Assembly (NCBI GenBank): GCA_023512835.1 | Contig: CM042086.1 | Coordinates: 14,334,309-14,398,308, forward strand | Reading direction: 5' to 3' | DNA: 64,000 nucleotides | Origin: Taxillus chinensis | Taxonomy: Eukaryota; Streptophyta; Magnoliopsida; Santalales; Loranthaceae | Shown here: in pieces, positions 24,315-34,557 of the stretch | Numbering within the stretch: the first letter of the stretch is position 1 | Layout: each line of letters opens with the position of its first letter | Made by a program: the position numbers and the translations under genes | The notes under the pieces: generated by a model | Database searches by the model: none | Seen by the model: only the letters and a program-made list of their open reading frames with translations | Told to the model about the DNA's origin: nothing

Positions 24315-26358
24315 ATGGCGTCCAGAAGAATGTTATTGTTCTGCTTTGCCGCCCTTCTTGTGGACGCGGGGCTGCAGACTGCGGCGGCGCAGAAGCTCTT
24401 CATGGTCGGGGACGACGAAGGGTGGGTCCAAAAAGTCGATTACAGCCAGTGGGCCAGTGGCAAATCGTTCGCTGTCGGCGACAAGCTTAGTAAGTATTAT
24501 ATATTTATTATAGCAGTTGTCAGCATTGTTTTTGTGTTGCGCTACGTACGGCTGTCGTGGCCTTAGATTTCAAAGCCAAGATGGTGGGGACATTAATGAT
24601 CCAATCAAGCACTCAAAAGATTCTAATGTATTTTCAAAAAAAAAATAATTTAACAGTTCGTATATTTTACAATAATAACTATTTATACATTTATGTAATT
24701 TTATATGAAATTAATAATTAAAATTTTACAAACTGATAAATTAATAGGTAAATAAATATTTCTTAACAGATAATTCAAATATTTAATATAGATGTTATAG
24801 TATTTTTTTCGCAATTGTTTTGTACATATTGTAATGAATTTCTATATCTCTATATACTTTAAGAAATTATATTTTATATTTAAAATTATTTTAAAGAAAT
24901 AAAACAATGTTTAAATTGCTAATAATAAATTTTTAAAAAAACATTTAGTGTGTTTAAATTAATACGTCTATATAAATATAAAAATATTGGTTCAAAGTAA
25001 ATAAAAGTAATAGTAATTTAATGCATGAATAAATATTATATATGCTAAAAAAATTGGCTTAAATTTTATTAATTTAAAATAACTATATGAGAGTATCCGG
25101 GAGACAAAAAGCAAAATGGATTTAGTTTCGAGTTGGACCTGAAATCCGATTATCCGGTTACTTAAATTAAATGCCTATCCTAGATAATATTTTAAATAAT
25201 TTTCATATCATTCACTTGTAATTCGAAAACTAGGCCTAATTTCTAGTTTCATTTTCATTCTTCTAATATCACAAATTAATGAATTTTTTAAATTTCTTTT
25301 CATATCATTCGATTATAATTCGGATGAAATCATCCTTTCCATTTTTTTAATATTACAAATTAATGAAACAACGGCCGCAAATAATAAAATTTTTATACGT
25401 AAATATGATTGTAATAATAGAGTTGTAATTTTCTTCTGTCAAATTTTCGATCTGAGTTTTGGCGGCACCTAATTCTATGAACTTATATATAGTATTCAGC
25501 TTTGTCAGCGGACAGTCCGACGTGGCGGAAGTGAGCAAGGCTGAGTACGACGCATGCACCGCAAACAATCCCATCGCACATTACACACAAGGCTCCTTTG
25601 TGTACGTCCCACTCACTTCCGGCAGCCACTACTTCATCTGCACCCTCCCCGGCCGCTGCAGCACTGGACAGAAGGTGGCCGTTAGCACCACCGGCACCGC
25701 CGCCGCCACTCCCGTAACTCCCACTCCATCACCCCCACCGCCCCCCAAAACTGCCAGTGCACCCCCACCGGCCGCGGTGACCGCCAGCCCACCGCCACCC
25801 AAAGCCGCCAGCCCACCGCCTCCGGCCGCGGTGACCGCCAGCCCACCGCCTCCCAAAACTGCCAGCCCACCAACACCGGCCGCGGTGACCGCCAGCACAC
25901 CGCCACCCAAAACTGCCAGCCCACCAGCACCGGCCGCGGTGACCGCCAGCACGCCGCCACCCAAAACTGCCAGCCCACCAACACCGGCCGCGGTGACCGC
26001 CAGCACGCCGCCACCCAAAACTGCCAGCCCACCAACACAGGCCGCGGTGACCGCCAGCACCCCGCCACCCAAAACAGCCACCTCACCATCACCGAAACCC
26101 GTAACTGTCGCCATCTCCCCACCCACCCCTGCCGTGGTTTCCGGTCCCGCACCCACCACTGCGGTTAGTGAAGCACCCGTGGGCCCCGACGCCACTCCAG
26201 TGGCTGCTGTGGCCTCCCCCACGCCGGCTGATGCTGCCGCACTTCCGGTGGCTTCCCCTGCTGAATCCACCCCTGCCGAGGAAAGCTCTGCGTCCTCTGT
26301 CGCCTCCGCAATCTCCGCCGCCTTATTCTCCACCGCTGCCGTGGTTTTGTTCTCCTAG
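24315..26358 (+). CDS. Phytocyanin-like arabinogalactan protein (early nodulin-like/uclacyanin type)
   Basis: Two exons (24315-24489 and 25493-26358) join in phase 1 to give 346 residues, with the single intron where phytocyanin genes usually have it. Residues 1-25 are a signal peptide ending LQTAAA. The cupredoxin-like domain follows (residues ~26-125: KLFMVGDDEGW, IFSFVSGQSDVAEVSKAEYD, HYFICTLPGRCSTGQKVAV). The cysteine of FIC and the axial Gln are kept. The two copper histidines are replaced: Ser in GQSDV (normally His) and Arg in PGRC (normally PGHC). Copper binding is therefore unlikely, as in early nodulin-like proteins. Next comes a Pro/Ala/Thr/Ser region with six 18-residue repeats, expected to be hydroxylated and arabinogalactosylated, and a hydrophobic GPI-type tail (AISAALFSTAAVVLFS). 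It probably sits on the outer face of the plasma membrane. Confidence 0.92.
25759..26082 (+). repeat. Six tandem 54-bp coding repeats (AGP glycomodule)
   Basis: Six copies of an 18-residue unit, close to PPTPAAVTASTPPPKTAS, run head to tail inside exon 2. The last four differ by only a few bases, which indicates recent expansion or homogenisation. AP, TP and SP dipeptides are typical arabinogalactan attachment sites, while the PPPP and SPPPP stretches resemble extensin motifs. Confidence 0.92.
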
Positions 26359-26896
26359 ATTTTGAGTGGAGCCGAATACGCACCCAGGCCATGAGTGCGC
26401 TTCAAATTGTGGGTTTTGTTTTACTTGAGGATCCATACACGGTGTTGTTCTACACACTGTTCATAAAAGCTCAAATGTTGATGTAATGTTTTTTGAATTT
26501 CGAAAAGCACCATTTTTCAGAAAAAGAAAGGTAAATATATCAAAAGCAGAAACGAACTACTGATATAAAGAAAAAAAGTATAAATTAAATTTTAAGTTTA
26601 ATGTGCCCATCCTAGTCCTACGCATCTGGAGTTGGGGAAAATTGAATCAACCCTTTTAAACAAGAGCAGTAATATTTTTCAAAAAAAAAAAGAAAGAAAG
26701 AACCAGTAATTATAATTATAGTTCATTATTTTTGACAAGAAAATAAAATAAAAACAATTATAACTATAATTTGATGGTTTCAAATATTCAACATCAGGCT
26801 TGGCGAGGAATTGGCCTGAAAATAAATAAATAATAATAATAACTAACAGGAGAAACAGCATATGCTTATTCGACCGAAATCAGGAGAAACACTGAT
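26359..26896. other. Spacer and 3' untranslated sequence
   Basis: The 3' untranslated region of the phytocyanin gene probably extends to about 26500. The rest is AT-rich with short A runs, and no gene is recognised. Confidence 0.5.
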
Positions 26897-27055
26897 TCAG
26901 CTGGAAGAGACCACCGCTCGAACTTTCGACTCTAGCAAAATCTTGCTTTCAACTGATTCAGCAGACTCTGCAGCTTCCCCACTCCCAACTTTACCATTCC
27001 TCTCATAGACTACTAATATGGCTCCTTGGGGAAGTTTAGCCCATCGCCTAATTTT
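26897..27055 (-). other. Exon-like open segment with stop codon, unrecognised
   Basis: On the minus strand a good acceptor (TTTTCTTGTGCAG) is followed by an open frame KIRRWAKLPQGAILVVYERN and onwards, ending SKVRAVVSSS and TGA at 26899-26897. It looks like the last exon of a gene. Possible upstream exons lie at 27411-27317 (RVWALGDGGCMVNDHTEKWK) and 27728-27596 (EEPALHDELQREWEKVKLQI), but both meet stops and I cannot join them. The family is not recognised. It could be the 3' part of a small gene downstream of ARP6 or a gene relic. Confidence 0.35.
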
Positions 27056-27784
27056 CTGCACAAGAAAAGTGAAGCTCAAATGAATGAATCGTTCTCTTTG
27101 GGTACCAAAGCTGGGAAAAAAAAACTCAAGAAGTTAAAAAGGGCATTTCACCATCACTTGGGGGCAGTGATTTCAAGTTCCCTGGTATAAATCAACGAAA
27201 TTTGTTTCCATCTTTCCTCAGCTCTCCAAGTATTACCAACTGGTAAAGCAAAGAAACTGATGCTTCCAAGTATTAGCACTGCCAAGGAGTCCTATAAAAA
27301 CAGTAATAATAACTATTAATTATAGTTGGAATAGAAATTTGAGGGTATTTCTTTCCACTTCTCAGTGTGGTCGTTGACCATGCAGCCCCCATCTCCCAAA
27401 GCCCAAACACGCTGAAACACACAAATCTAAATAATATACAAAACAATATTGAAGAAAACGTTGACTCTCTCTTTATCATTATTATTCTTTGGTACAAAGC
27501 AGGCAAAGCACTGGGAATCGGGAAGAGGAAATCGCAACTAAATATTCCATTAAATCCACTGTATTATTGTTATGGATTTGAACCTCTTACCTCCATCATG
27601 GAAGAGTAAATGCAATGTCATCGGGGCTACCGTTGGTACACATGAATATCTGAAGTTTCACCTTCTCCCATTCCCGTTGAAGTTCATCATGCAAAGCAGG
27701 TTCTTCTTGACTAGCTATATCAAGTGTTCAACGAGGCAAGCTTCCTGAATTATGCATATGCATGCATATATAGAATCCGAAGAC

Positions 27785-30615
27785 TCAAAGGAAGAACCTC
27801 CTGCGACAGCGGGAAGATCCGAGTTCCTCGTAGTCAGACTTTGTTACACACATTGCATCAAAATCAGGACTAGATGCCAACAGTGATCCACCTCGCCACA
27901 CACCTAATATTGGCCTAAAAAAGAAATAAAACTTTTACTCAAGTGAAAACCAGAAGCAACTTTTAAATATATATGTTGTTTAGGGGACGAGTATTACTCA
28001 TCTTGGGCTGCTATCTTCACTTGGTAATCATCAGGAACTAAGGGCCGGAGTTCCTTCTCCCTGTTTTTAAATGGGTCAAATAAAATCAAAGCCTGGAACA
28101 CCCTCTACAATATAACTACGTGGGCAAATTTCAATATACTGGATTTGAATGAGTAAACAAATCTTACAGTCTCTCAGCAAACCGGGGAAACAATGTGCTC
28201 CCACCAGTCAAAATAATGCTGTCAAAATCCACAGAAGCAAAATTTGAAAACAATGCTTTCAATAAAATAGAAATTTACAAATAATAATAATAATAATAAT
28301 AATAACAATAAATAAAACCTTCTTTTATGGTTAACAGTATCACACCTTTCATAAAGCACGGGACGAAGAGAAGGCTGACAAGAATTAACTGCACGAACAA
28401 CGCACTCTGCTAATCCAGCTTGGTTCATTCCTACAAATTAGGCATGTGACCAAAATTGTGAAGATCAGTTCCAAAAGGACTGGATGGGAATCAACTGGGA
28501 TTATGAATTTCCATCTTAATAATACCCGAGTCCAACATTTCAAAACTTATAATTCATATCCAAGAGCTCTCTTTTTACGCGGCATGTATTAATGTGTTAT
28601 AATTTACAGCGATCGTGCTCTAAAGTTTCAATCGCGCAACTCGTGTCAAGATTAAGAAATTAGCTGCCTTAATTTTAAAAAAATGAGTAAAACCACCAAC
28701 CCATAGGTATTCAATAATCTTTCTACTACGACCAATCATAGTTTGAGACTTAAACCCTTCACATAGTGAACCAAACACCAAAATTTGTGACTTAAAAAAC
28801 AAGAGACAGATGCATATGCAAAACTCAGTTGTCAGAATTAATGTAAACCCTTCAAATGTTAAATTTAAGAGGTGTAAATTACGAGGATAGAAAATTATGC
28901 ATACCCAAATCAGCGGGATGGAAGAGCATCTCTGGGACAAGGAAGCGTTCATTTGTCAGGCTAAATTCCTGCAAAGCAAGAAACCATTAAGGAAATGGCA
29001 TAACTACATACGTGTAAACTTTATCATTGATAATAGTATATACTACATTTTTGGCTAAATCAATCGTCCTTCTGTCCTCAGGCTTTTCTGTCATCACTTC
29101 TAGTCGATCCACATCATGGTCTGGTCCAGGTATTTGAGTTTGGGATCCCACTAGAATAGAGCGATACCTCTGCGCTTCATCAGGGTCTTTTAGAAAACCC
29201 TTCGTATGTGTGACACCATCAGGAAGAACATATGTACATTTGAATATATTCTCCTTTCCCCGCTTCCTATTAAAAAAATAAAATATCAGGTAAGACAAAA
29301 GCAGCTGCAGAACCAGGTGGAGGGAGGGGGGGGTTGTTTGGGGAGTGTAATAAAATGTATTATGATTATTATTAACAGTTGTTAAAGCAGACAGACAGAG
29401 CAACAAGTCAGAAACCTAGGAAACATATACTGTAAGATACAACTCAACACTTAACTCACAAGCTGCACATGGATGCTTTAACGTCCAATTCTGCAATAAC
29501 CTTTTTAAAACAAGTTATGGGGGCGGACTCAAACCAATAACACTATAAGCTTGCTGCCTACATTTTCATCTCATACTCTGTGTTAACAGTTAACACGCAC
29601 TTTAGGTTACCTAGCAATCAGTTCTCTTCTATCTAATAAAAAATTCATTATTTATAATTGCTTTAACCTCCAATCTGCATGACCATGTATTAACAAGCCA
29701 ACGGGGATCGGTATTTAAAACGACTGATCAGATAATCCGTCGGGGCACTCAAAACAGATAGCATAAACTGCAAGCTCCCCACATTTGATGATAACATGAA
29801 CTTTAAAAACCAACAATTAGATCTGAAGATTAAAAACAAAACAAAACAAAAAAGAGTGAAACGCATCAGGAGAACAGAAAAGAAAAAGAAAACCCAGACC
29901 TTGCAATCTGGAGGTCGCGGGGAACATCGAGGGAGACGAAGCAGAGCTTCTCTTTGACGTCGTCAATGAGGAGGGTCTCATCCATGACGTTGACGGAGCG
30001 GTAGGAAACGAGCTCCTTGAGGTAGTTAGTGAGGGCCTTACCGCCGAGGTCGAGGCGCTTGACGGCGTAATTGACGGTGAAGTTCTGGAAGACGGGGGCA
30101 GCGTGGGAGTAGGAGAATCCGCAGTCGACGACGAGGCTGCACTGGGCGCGGGAGAGGAGGCTGGAGGGGCGGCGGGAGGCCTCGTAGAGATGGACGAGGG
30201 AGGGAGGGTCGGCGAGGCAGAGGGAGCAGAAGGAGAAGTCCTCGAACGCGAGCTCGAAGACGGACCGGACGGCGGAGGGGAGAGGGAAGAGGGGCAGGGT
30301 TAGGAGGAGGGAGGCGGCCGAGGGCTCCACGCCCGAGGAGGAGAAGAGGTGGGACCATATTTCGCGCTGCAGGTCCGGGTTGATGAGGTGGCCTCGGTCG
30401 ATGGGGCGGCGGATGGCGGCGGAGGTGAGGTCCAGGTTTGGGTCCAGCAGCTGGTCCGCCGTCAGCCACTGAGGTTTCTTGGAGGAGGCGGAGGAGGAAG
30501 AAGAAGGCAGGCGAGCTTGGCAGTTGGGAACCACGGCCGCGGGGTCGCGCTCGCCGCCAATGCCCGCCTTTATCAAGCCGCCGCCGTTGTCTAGCACCAC
30601 CACTGTTGATGACAT
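27785..30615 (-). CDS. ARP6: Actin-related protein 6 (SWR1 complex subunit)
   Basis: Seven exons close into a 442-residue protein: 30615-29900, 29266-29047, 28968-28905, 28430-28346, 28218-28168, 28060-27998 and 27914-27785. The start [20 protein letters not shown] is the actin-fold phosphate-binding strand. Exon 1 continues with [20 protein letters not shown] and [18 protein letters not shown]. Later exons give [53 protein letters not shown] and [18 protein letters not shown]. The protein ends CRRRFFL, close to Arabidopsis ARP6. ARP6 is nuclear and works in SWR1, which replaces H2A with H2A.Z; loss causes early flowering and altered temperature response. Insertions near residues 35-50 (a serine run) and 260-310 make it about 20 residues longer than the Arabidopsis protein. 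A longer frame opens upstream at 30714, but the family start is at 30615. Confidence 0.95.
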
Positions 30616-30797
30616 TTTCGTCGTCTGCTTTCGTGTCCCTCGCCAATCCCGCTGGAGGCTTGAAGGAGCTGTTGGACTAGCGTTGCCGTGCCCTAATTTG
30701 AAAATTATATACATTTTATTTTAAATTGCAATTTTGAGAATTTCATTTTATTTTTTATTTCAAAGTTTTAATTATTTAGTCCGTTGGATTTTGGCCT

Positions 30798-30840
<43 letters not shown>

Positions 30841-31172
30841 ATAATATTAATGTTATCTTTTAATATTTATATTATGATTGAAAAAAAAAAATTGCATGTT
30901 TGATAAACGCATGCATAAGGCATGTTTGGTGCGCGAGAGAAAAGAAAAGAATTCAGATTATTCTTTAGGTATACAGCCATACAGCAAGCCAGAGGATAGT
31001 TATGGATTTTTATGTAGTGTTTTACGATGATCTTACGATTGTTGTTTGGGACCGACCGGAACAAAAACAGTGCTTTAAAAAAAAAAAAAAGGCGCAATAG
31101 AAATTACTGTTAAAAATATTGTGTACAAATGATATGAGTAATGACAAGTCCATGGATCCTCCGGCTCAATAC
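30616..31172. other. Spacer between ARP6 and the ANTH gene
   Basis: This short interval holds the ARP6 promoter and the 3' untranslated region of the ANTH gene. A (TA)n run at 30800-30836 and a poly-A tract at 31077-31090 are present. A weak TATA-like GTATATAATTTT lies on the minus strand at about 30700-30712. Confidence 0.6.
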
Positions 31173-33125
31173 TCAATAGGGACCATACTGATTCCATCCT
31201 GGCTGCCCCATGCCATACATGGGTGGCATTCCATAAGGCGTCCCAGCTGCTGGTTGTGCACCAGCAACTCCAAAATAGGCAAACCCACCAGTCTTGCCCA
31301 GACCCACTTGCCCTTGCATCCCATCCCCCCTCCCGTACACCTCCCAAACTCGCTGCTCTTGGACAAGCAGCTGCTGCTTCCTCTCCATCTCCGCCATCTG
31401 CACATAAGAGGGAGGTGGGACGGAGAGTGAGGCTTCAAATGGGTCCTGCCCAACCGGCTGCGCACTCCCGTCAGGGCCAGTCCCAGTCAGTTCCAGCACA
31501 GGAGCTGCAGCTTTGCCTGCCCCGCCCAAGGCAACAACACTACTTGCGCTCCCACTACCATTCAGCTGAGTCGTGCTAACTCGGTGTCTCACCGTCCCCT
31601 GCTCATACATCCCATTCAACAGCAGCGAGTCAAACCCACCACCCATTGTGGCCTTCTGCTTCCACAGATTACCCGCTGTTTCCACCAGGGCCACTTCCCA
31701 ATCTGCTTTACCATTCTCCGCAGCCGGCGTCTGCCACGCGGATGTCACCTCCGGGGGTTCGCCTCCGCCTCCGCCCCCGCCCGATGGGAATGCTTCCCAA
31801 AAGCCTTTTTTATTGGGAGATTGAGGCCCACAAAACAAAGCCAAAGCAAACTTGTTGCCACGCTCATCCGCAGTAACACTGTCAGTTGTACCCCATAGGT
31901 CCACCAATTCCTCACCCTCATTCACAGACCCGAGTGTCTTGGGTTTAGGTTCCAGCGGCGATGGCGGCGGCGTGGGCGGGGTTTTAAACTTCTCGGGAGG
32001 AGGGAGAGCCCTGATTTCATTTGCATCCACAGCTGGAACTGGAACCACCGTCTGCAACCACCTCTCTCTGCTCGCCAATACTTGATGGCCGCCCTTGGGC
32101 CTCCCATTTGATTTCTCTCTCAGGATCCCCTCCAGAGCCCCCAAAACCCGGTCAGTAATTTGATGGAACTTGGGGAATTCAGAGGACCGCGCAACACCAC
32201 TGTCCTTGCACCAACCATAAAACCCCACGACCTCGTCAATCTGTTTGGCAGAAGCAACGTAAGCCTCAAAGGCCCTAGCGCAGTCCTCGTACTCCATCTC
32301 CGAGAACCGATCCAACACCAAACCCAGGGCCTCGCACATGTCGACATACAACCTAAAGCTCTCCTTCACCACCGAGTCAAGCGCAACAAGCACCATCCTG
32401 CAGCTCTTGGCCTCCCCGGACGGACGACACCCCAAGAAGCGATCGAGTAGGCGCTGCAGCTGTATAGCCTTCTCCAAAACCTTCTCCGGCTGCATCTCCT
32501 TCGTCGGAGTTGTTTCCCTCCTCTGATCCTTCCCACCTGCTTCAATATTCAAGTCACCGTAAGAGTTCATGATCAACCTCGGGTTGGCATTTGAATATCC
32601 ATCAATTTCAATCCGTTGGTAGTTCAACATTTTTGTATCATCATCCTTACCTCGCAAAACCATCATCAACTCAATGCTGTGATGGAGGTACGAGGCATAG
32701 GCTCTGACGAAGCCGGAGTGGTCCCACGAATTGGGGTGAGCCTCGTCGCGAAACCCGGACATGTTGAGAATCCGGGCCCCTGCACGGGCGGCGTGGGAGA
32801 TCGCCTCCCGGAACAGGTGGCCGCCGGCGTCGCCCATGAGGCGGTGGACGAGCATGAGGGCCTTGAGGGCCACGATCCAGTCGCGGGTCCTGCTCAGCCG
32901 CTTGGAGACGGTGAGGACGCAGGCGTCCACGTAGCCTCGGGACTGGGCCGCCAGGTTCAGGATCTGGGCGACGTACTTGTCGTCCGGGGGCTCGTCGTCG
33001 TGGCTGGTCGCCTTCACGATCAGGACCTCCATCTCCGGCGCCGCGTTTCCCGCCACCTTGGCGATGCCGATGCTTGTCTGATCCTTCACCGCCCCGATCG
33101 CCTTCCGAATCGTGCTCGACGCCAT
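31173..33125 (-). CDS. ANTH-domain clathrin assembly protein (AP180/CALM family)
   Basis: A single exon encodes 650 residues. The start is ATG at 33125 (MASSTIRKAIGAVKDQTSIG); the codon before it is GTG. Residues ~1-290 form the ANTH domain, which binds phosphoinositides, with the family signatures DWIVALKALMLVHRLMGDAG and SWDHSGFVRAYASYL. The C-terminal half is unstructured and rich in Pro, Gly and Gln. It carries a DLW motif (EELVDLWGTTD) and DPF (GQDPFEASLSVPPP), the short motifs that recruit clathrin and adaptors. The end is YGMGQPGWNQYGPY. Family members link clathrin to membrane and cargo in endocytosis; the closest Arabidopsis relatives are of the At2g25430/At4g32285 (ECA4/CAP1) type, an inference from memory. 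A glycine run (GGGGGGGEPPE) lies near the middle. Confidence 0.95.
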   Translation of the reverse strand: MASSTIRKAIGAVKDQTSIGIAKVAGNAAPEMEVLIVKATSHDDEPPDDKYVAQILNLAAQSRGYVDACVLTVSKRLSRTRDWIVALKALMLVHRLMGDAGGHLFREAISHAARAGARILNMSGFRDEAHPNSWDHSGFVRAYASYLHHSIELMMVLRGKDDDTKMLNYQRIEIDGYSNANPRLIMNSYGDLNIEAGGKDQRRETTPTKEMQPEKVLEKAIQLQRLLDRFLGCRPSGEAKSCRMVLVALDSVVKESFRLYVDMCEALGLVLDRFSEMEYEDCARAFEAYVASAKQIDEVVGFYGWCKDSGVARSSEFPKFHQITDRVLGALEGILREKSNGRPKGGHQVLASRERWLQTVVPVPAVDANEIRALPPPEKFKTPPTPPPSPLEPKPKTLGSVNEGEELVDLWGTTDSVTADERGNKFALALFCGPQSPNKKGFWEAFPSGGGGGGGEPPEVTSAWQTPAAENGKADWEVALVETAGNLWKQKATMGGGFDSLLLNGMYEQGTVRHRVSTTQLNGSGSASSVVALGGAGKAAAPVLELTGTGPDGSAQPVGQDPFEASLSVPPPSYVQMAEMERKQQLLVQEQRVWEVYGRGDGMQGQVGLGKTGGFAYFGVAGAQPAAGTPYGMPPMYGMGQPGWNQYGPY

Positions 33126-33205
33126 CACTCACCGATTCGAGACGATCAATCTATCACGTCCTTCCTATGGCCTGCCCATAAATTAATTCGTGATTCGTGG
33201 TGATA

Positions 33206-33277
33206 GTATGTGTATATATATATATATACATATGTATATGTATGTGTGTGTGTGTGTGTGTGCGCGCGCGCGCGCAT
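33206..33277. repeat. 72-bp strictly alternating purine-pyrimidine tract
   Basis: TA, TG and CG steps alternate without a single break and end in a pure CG run (about 33261-33276). The tract lies 81-152 bases upstream of the ANTH gene start codon and contains the only TATA-like sequence there. Such tracts can adopt Z-DNA under negative supercoiling. Confidence 0.9.
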
Positions 33278-34557
33278 TTAATGGCGTGAAATGGAAGAGC
33301 GCAATGGATTTGATTACCGGTTTTGGAAGATGGACGGCGTCGACCGGGGGGGCGAGGGCTCGGAGTGTGGGAAGTGGCAGGGCGGGGGATGGCTCAGGCT
33401 GTGTGGGGTCTTGGAGACTGCCGAACAAGTGACGTCATGAACTTTTTCAGCGCAGTGTTTTTTTTTTAAAAGAAACACATTAATTTAAGAAAAAAGGTTG
33501 CATCGCAGTCTTGTTTGGCCGTCTCGCACGCTAGTTTTTCGCTTTTCACGCGCGTACGGCGCCGTTTCGAGGATTGATTTGTTGCGGCTCGCGGGAATGG
33601 CGCGCCTTCGAGTCCAACCAGAAGCATTTTTTATCCTTCCCCCAAAAAAGGTTTTTGTTTTTAAAATCAAAATTTTAAGTTCAAATTCTATGTATGATAC
33701 AACTAATTTCCCAATAAAGTAAACTTGTTCAAATAAAGTAATTGTTGTTTTAAAAAATATTTTCACTTGTTTTATATTTTCAAATCAAAATTTGTTGTTG
33801 TGGAACACCTAAATTTTTTATATTACTTTTCACTTTTTTATAGGAATTTACATGAGCTCATCATTTTTTTTCTAATGTTCATGATATCTAATTTTTTTAT
33901 AATACTTATTTAAAACATAACTCTCTCTAATATCAAATTTAATTTAATTTAAAAAAAATAAATTAGATCCAAATTATAAAATTAAATCTCACAAAGAAAA
34001 TCCCATAAAAAATTTTAATGATTGAAATTATGACTTTAGAAATCGTTTTTTTAATGGAATCCCATATTTTTCTTTAAAAATTATAAATATTGGTAATACA
34101 ATGGTAGAAGAGAAACACATTAAAAAAAATTAAAATGCCCTTGAAAATTAACAACAAAATCTTTTTTTTTAAGAAATAGAGGGGTTGTTTAGCATATGTT
34201 TATATTTCTTTTTGTGTGTGTGTTTTGATTTTATAATTTGAATTTATATTAGAATTAACATTTGAATTTTAAATTTTAAAAATAAACTTGTTGGATAGGA
34301 TTAATGTGTTTTAAAAAGTTTTTTTTGAATTTTATAAAAATTAAAATACGGTAAAACGGAGTAATAACATAGAGGATTTTTTAAAAAATAAAATAAAATT
34401 TAAAATTTTGATTTCGAAAAAAAAAATTATTTTCTAAAAAAATCTATAGTATTATTTAAATTAGTATCGATAACTACCTACACCGCAATAAAAGCTCAAA
34501 GCATTTTCCCATCTCGGTTATTTTTCCACGCACCTGAGTCATCCAGCGAGGCGCACT
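33278..34557. other. Spacer between divergent genes
   Basis: This lies between the ANTH gene (leftward) and the BRAP2-like gene (rightward). The sides nearest the genes are less AT-rich (33290-33430 and 34500-34557), and the middle is AT-rich with A and T runs. No gene is seen. Confidence 0.6.

Noticed and set aside
25629..26333. Long open frame on the minus strand opposite the phytocyanin gene (234 codons)
   Set aside because: It is a mirror of the proline-rich repeats; it encodes only Gly/Ala/Val repeats and has no independent support.
30038..30646. Second long minus-strand frame over ARP6 exon 1 (202 codons, Arg/Pro rich)
   Set aside because: It is a shifted-frame shadow of the GC-rich first exon; the ARP6 frame has clear homology.
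32616..33203. 195-codon plus-strand frame opposite the ANTH domain
   Set aside because: It is an antisense shadow of a GC-rich coding exon, with no domain and no promoter signal.
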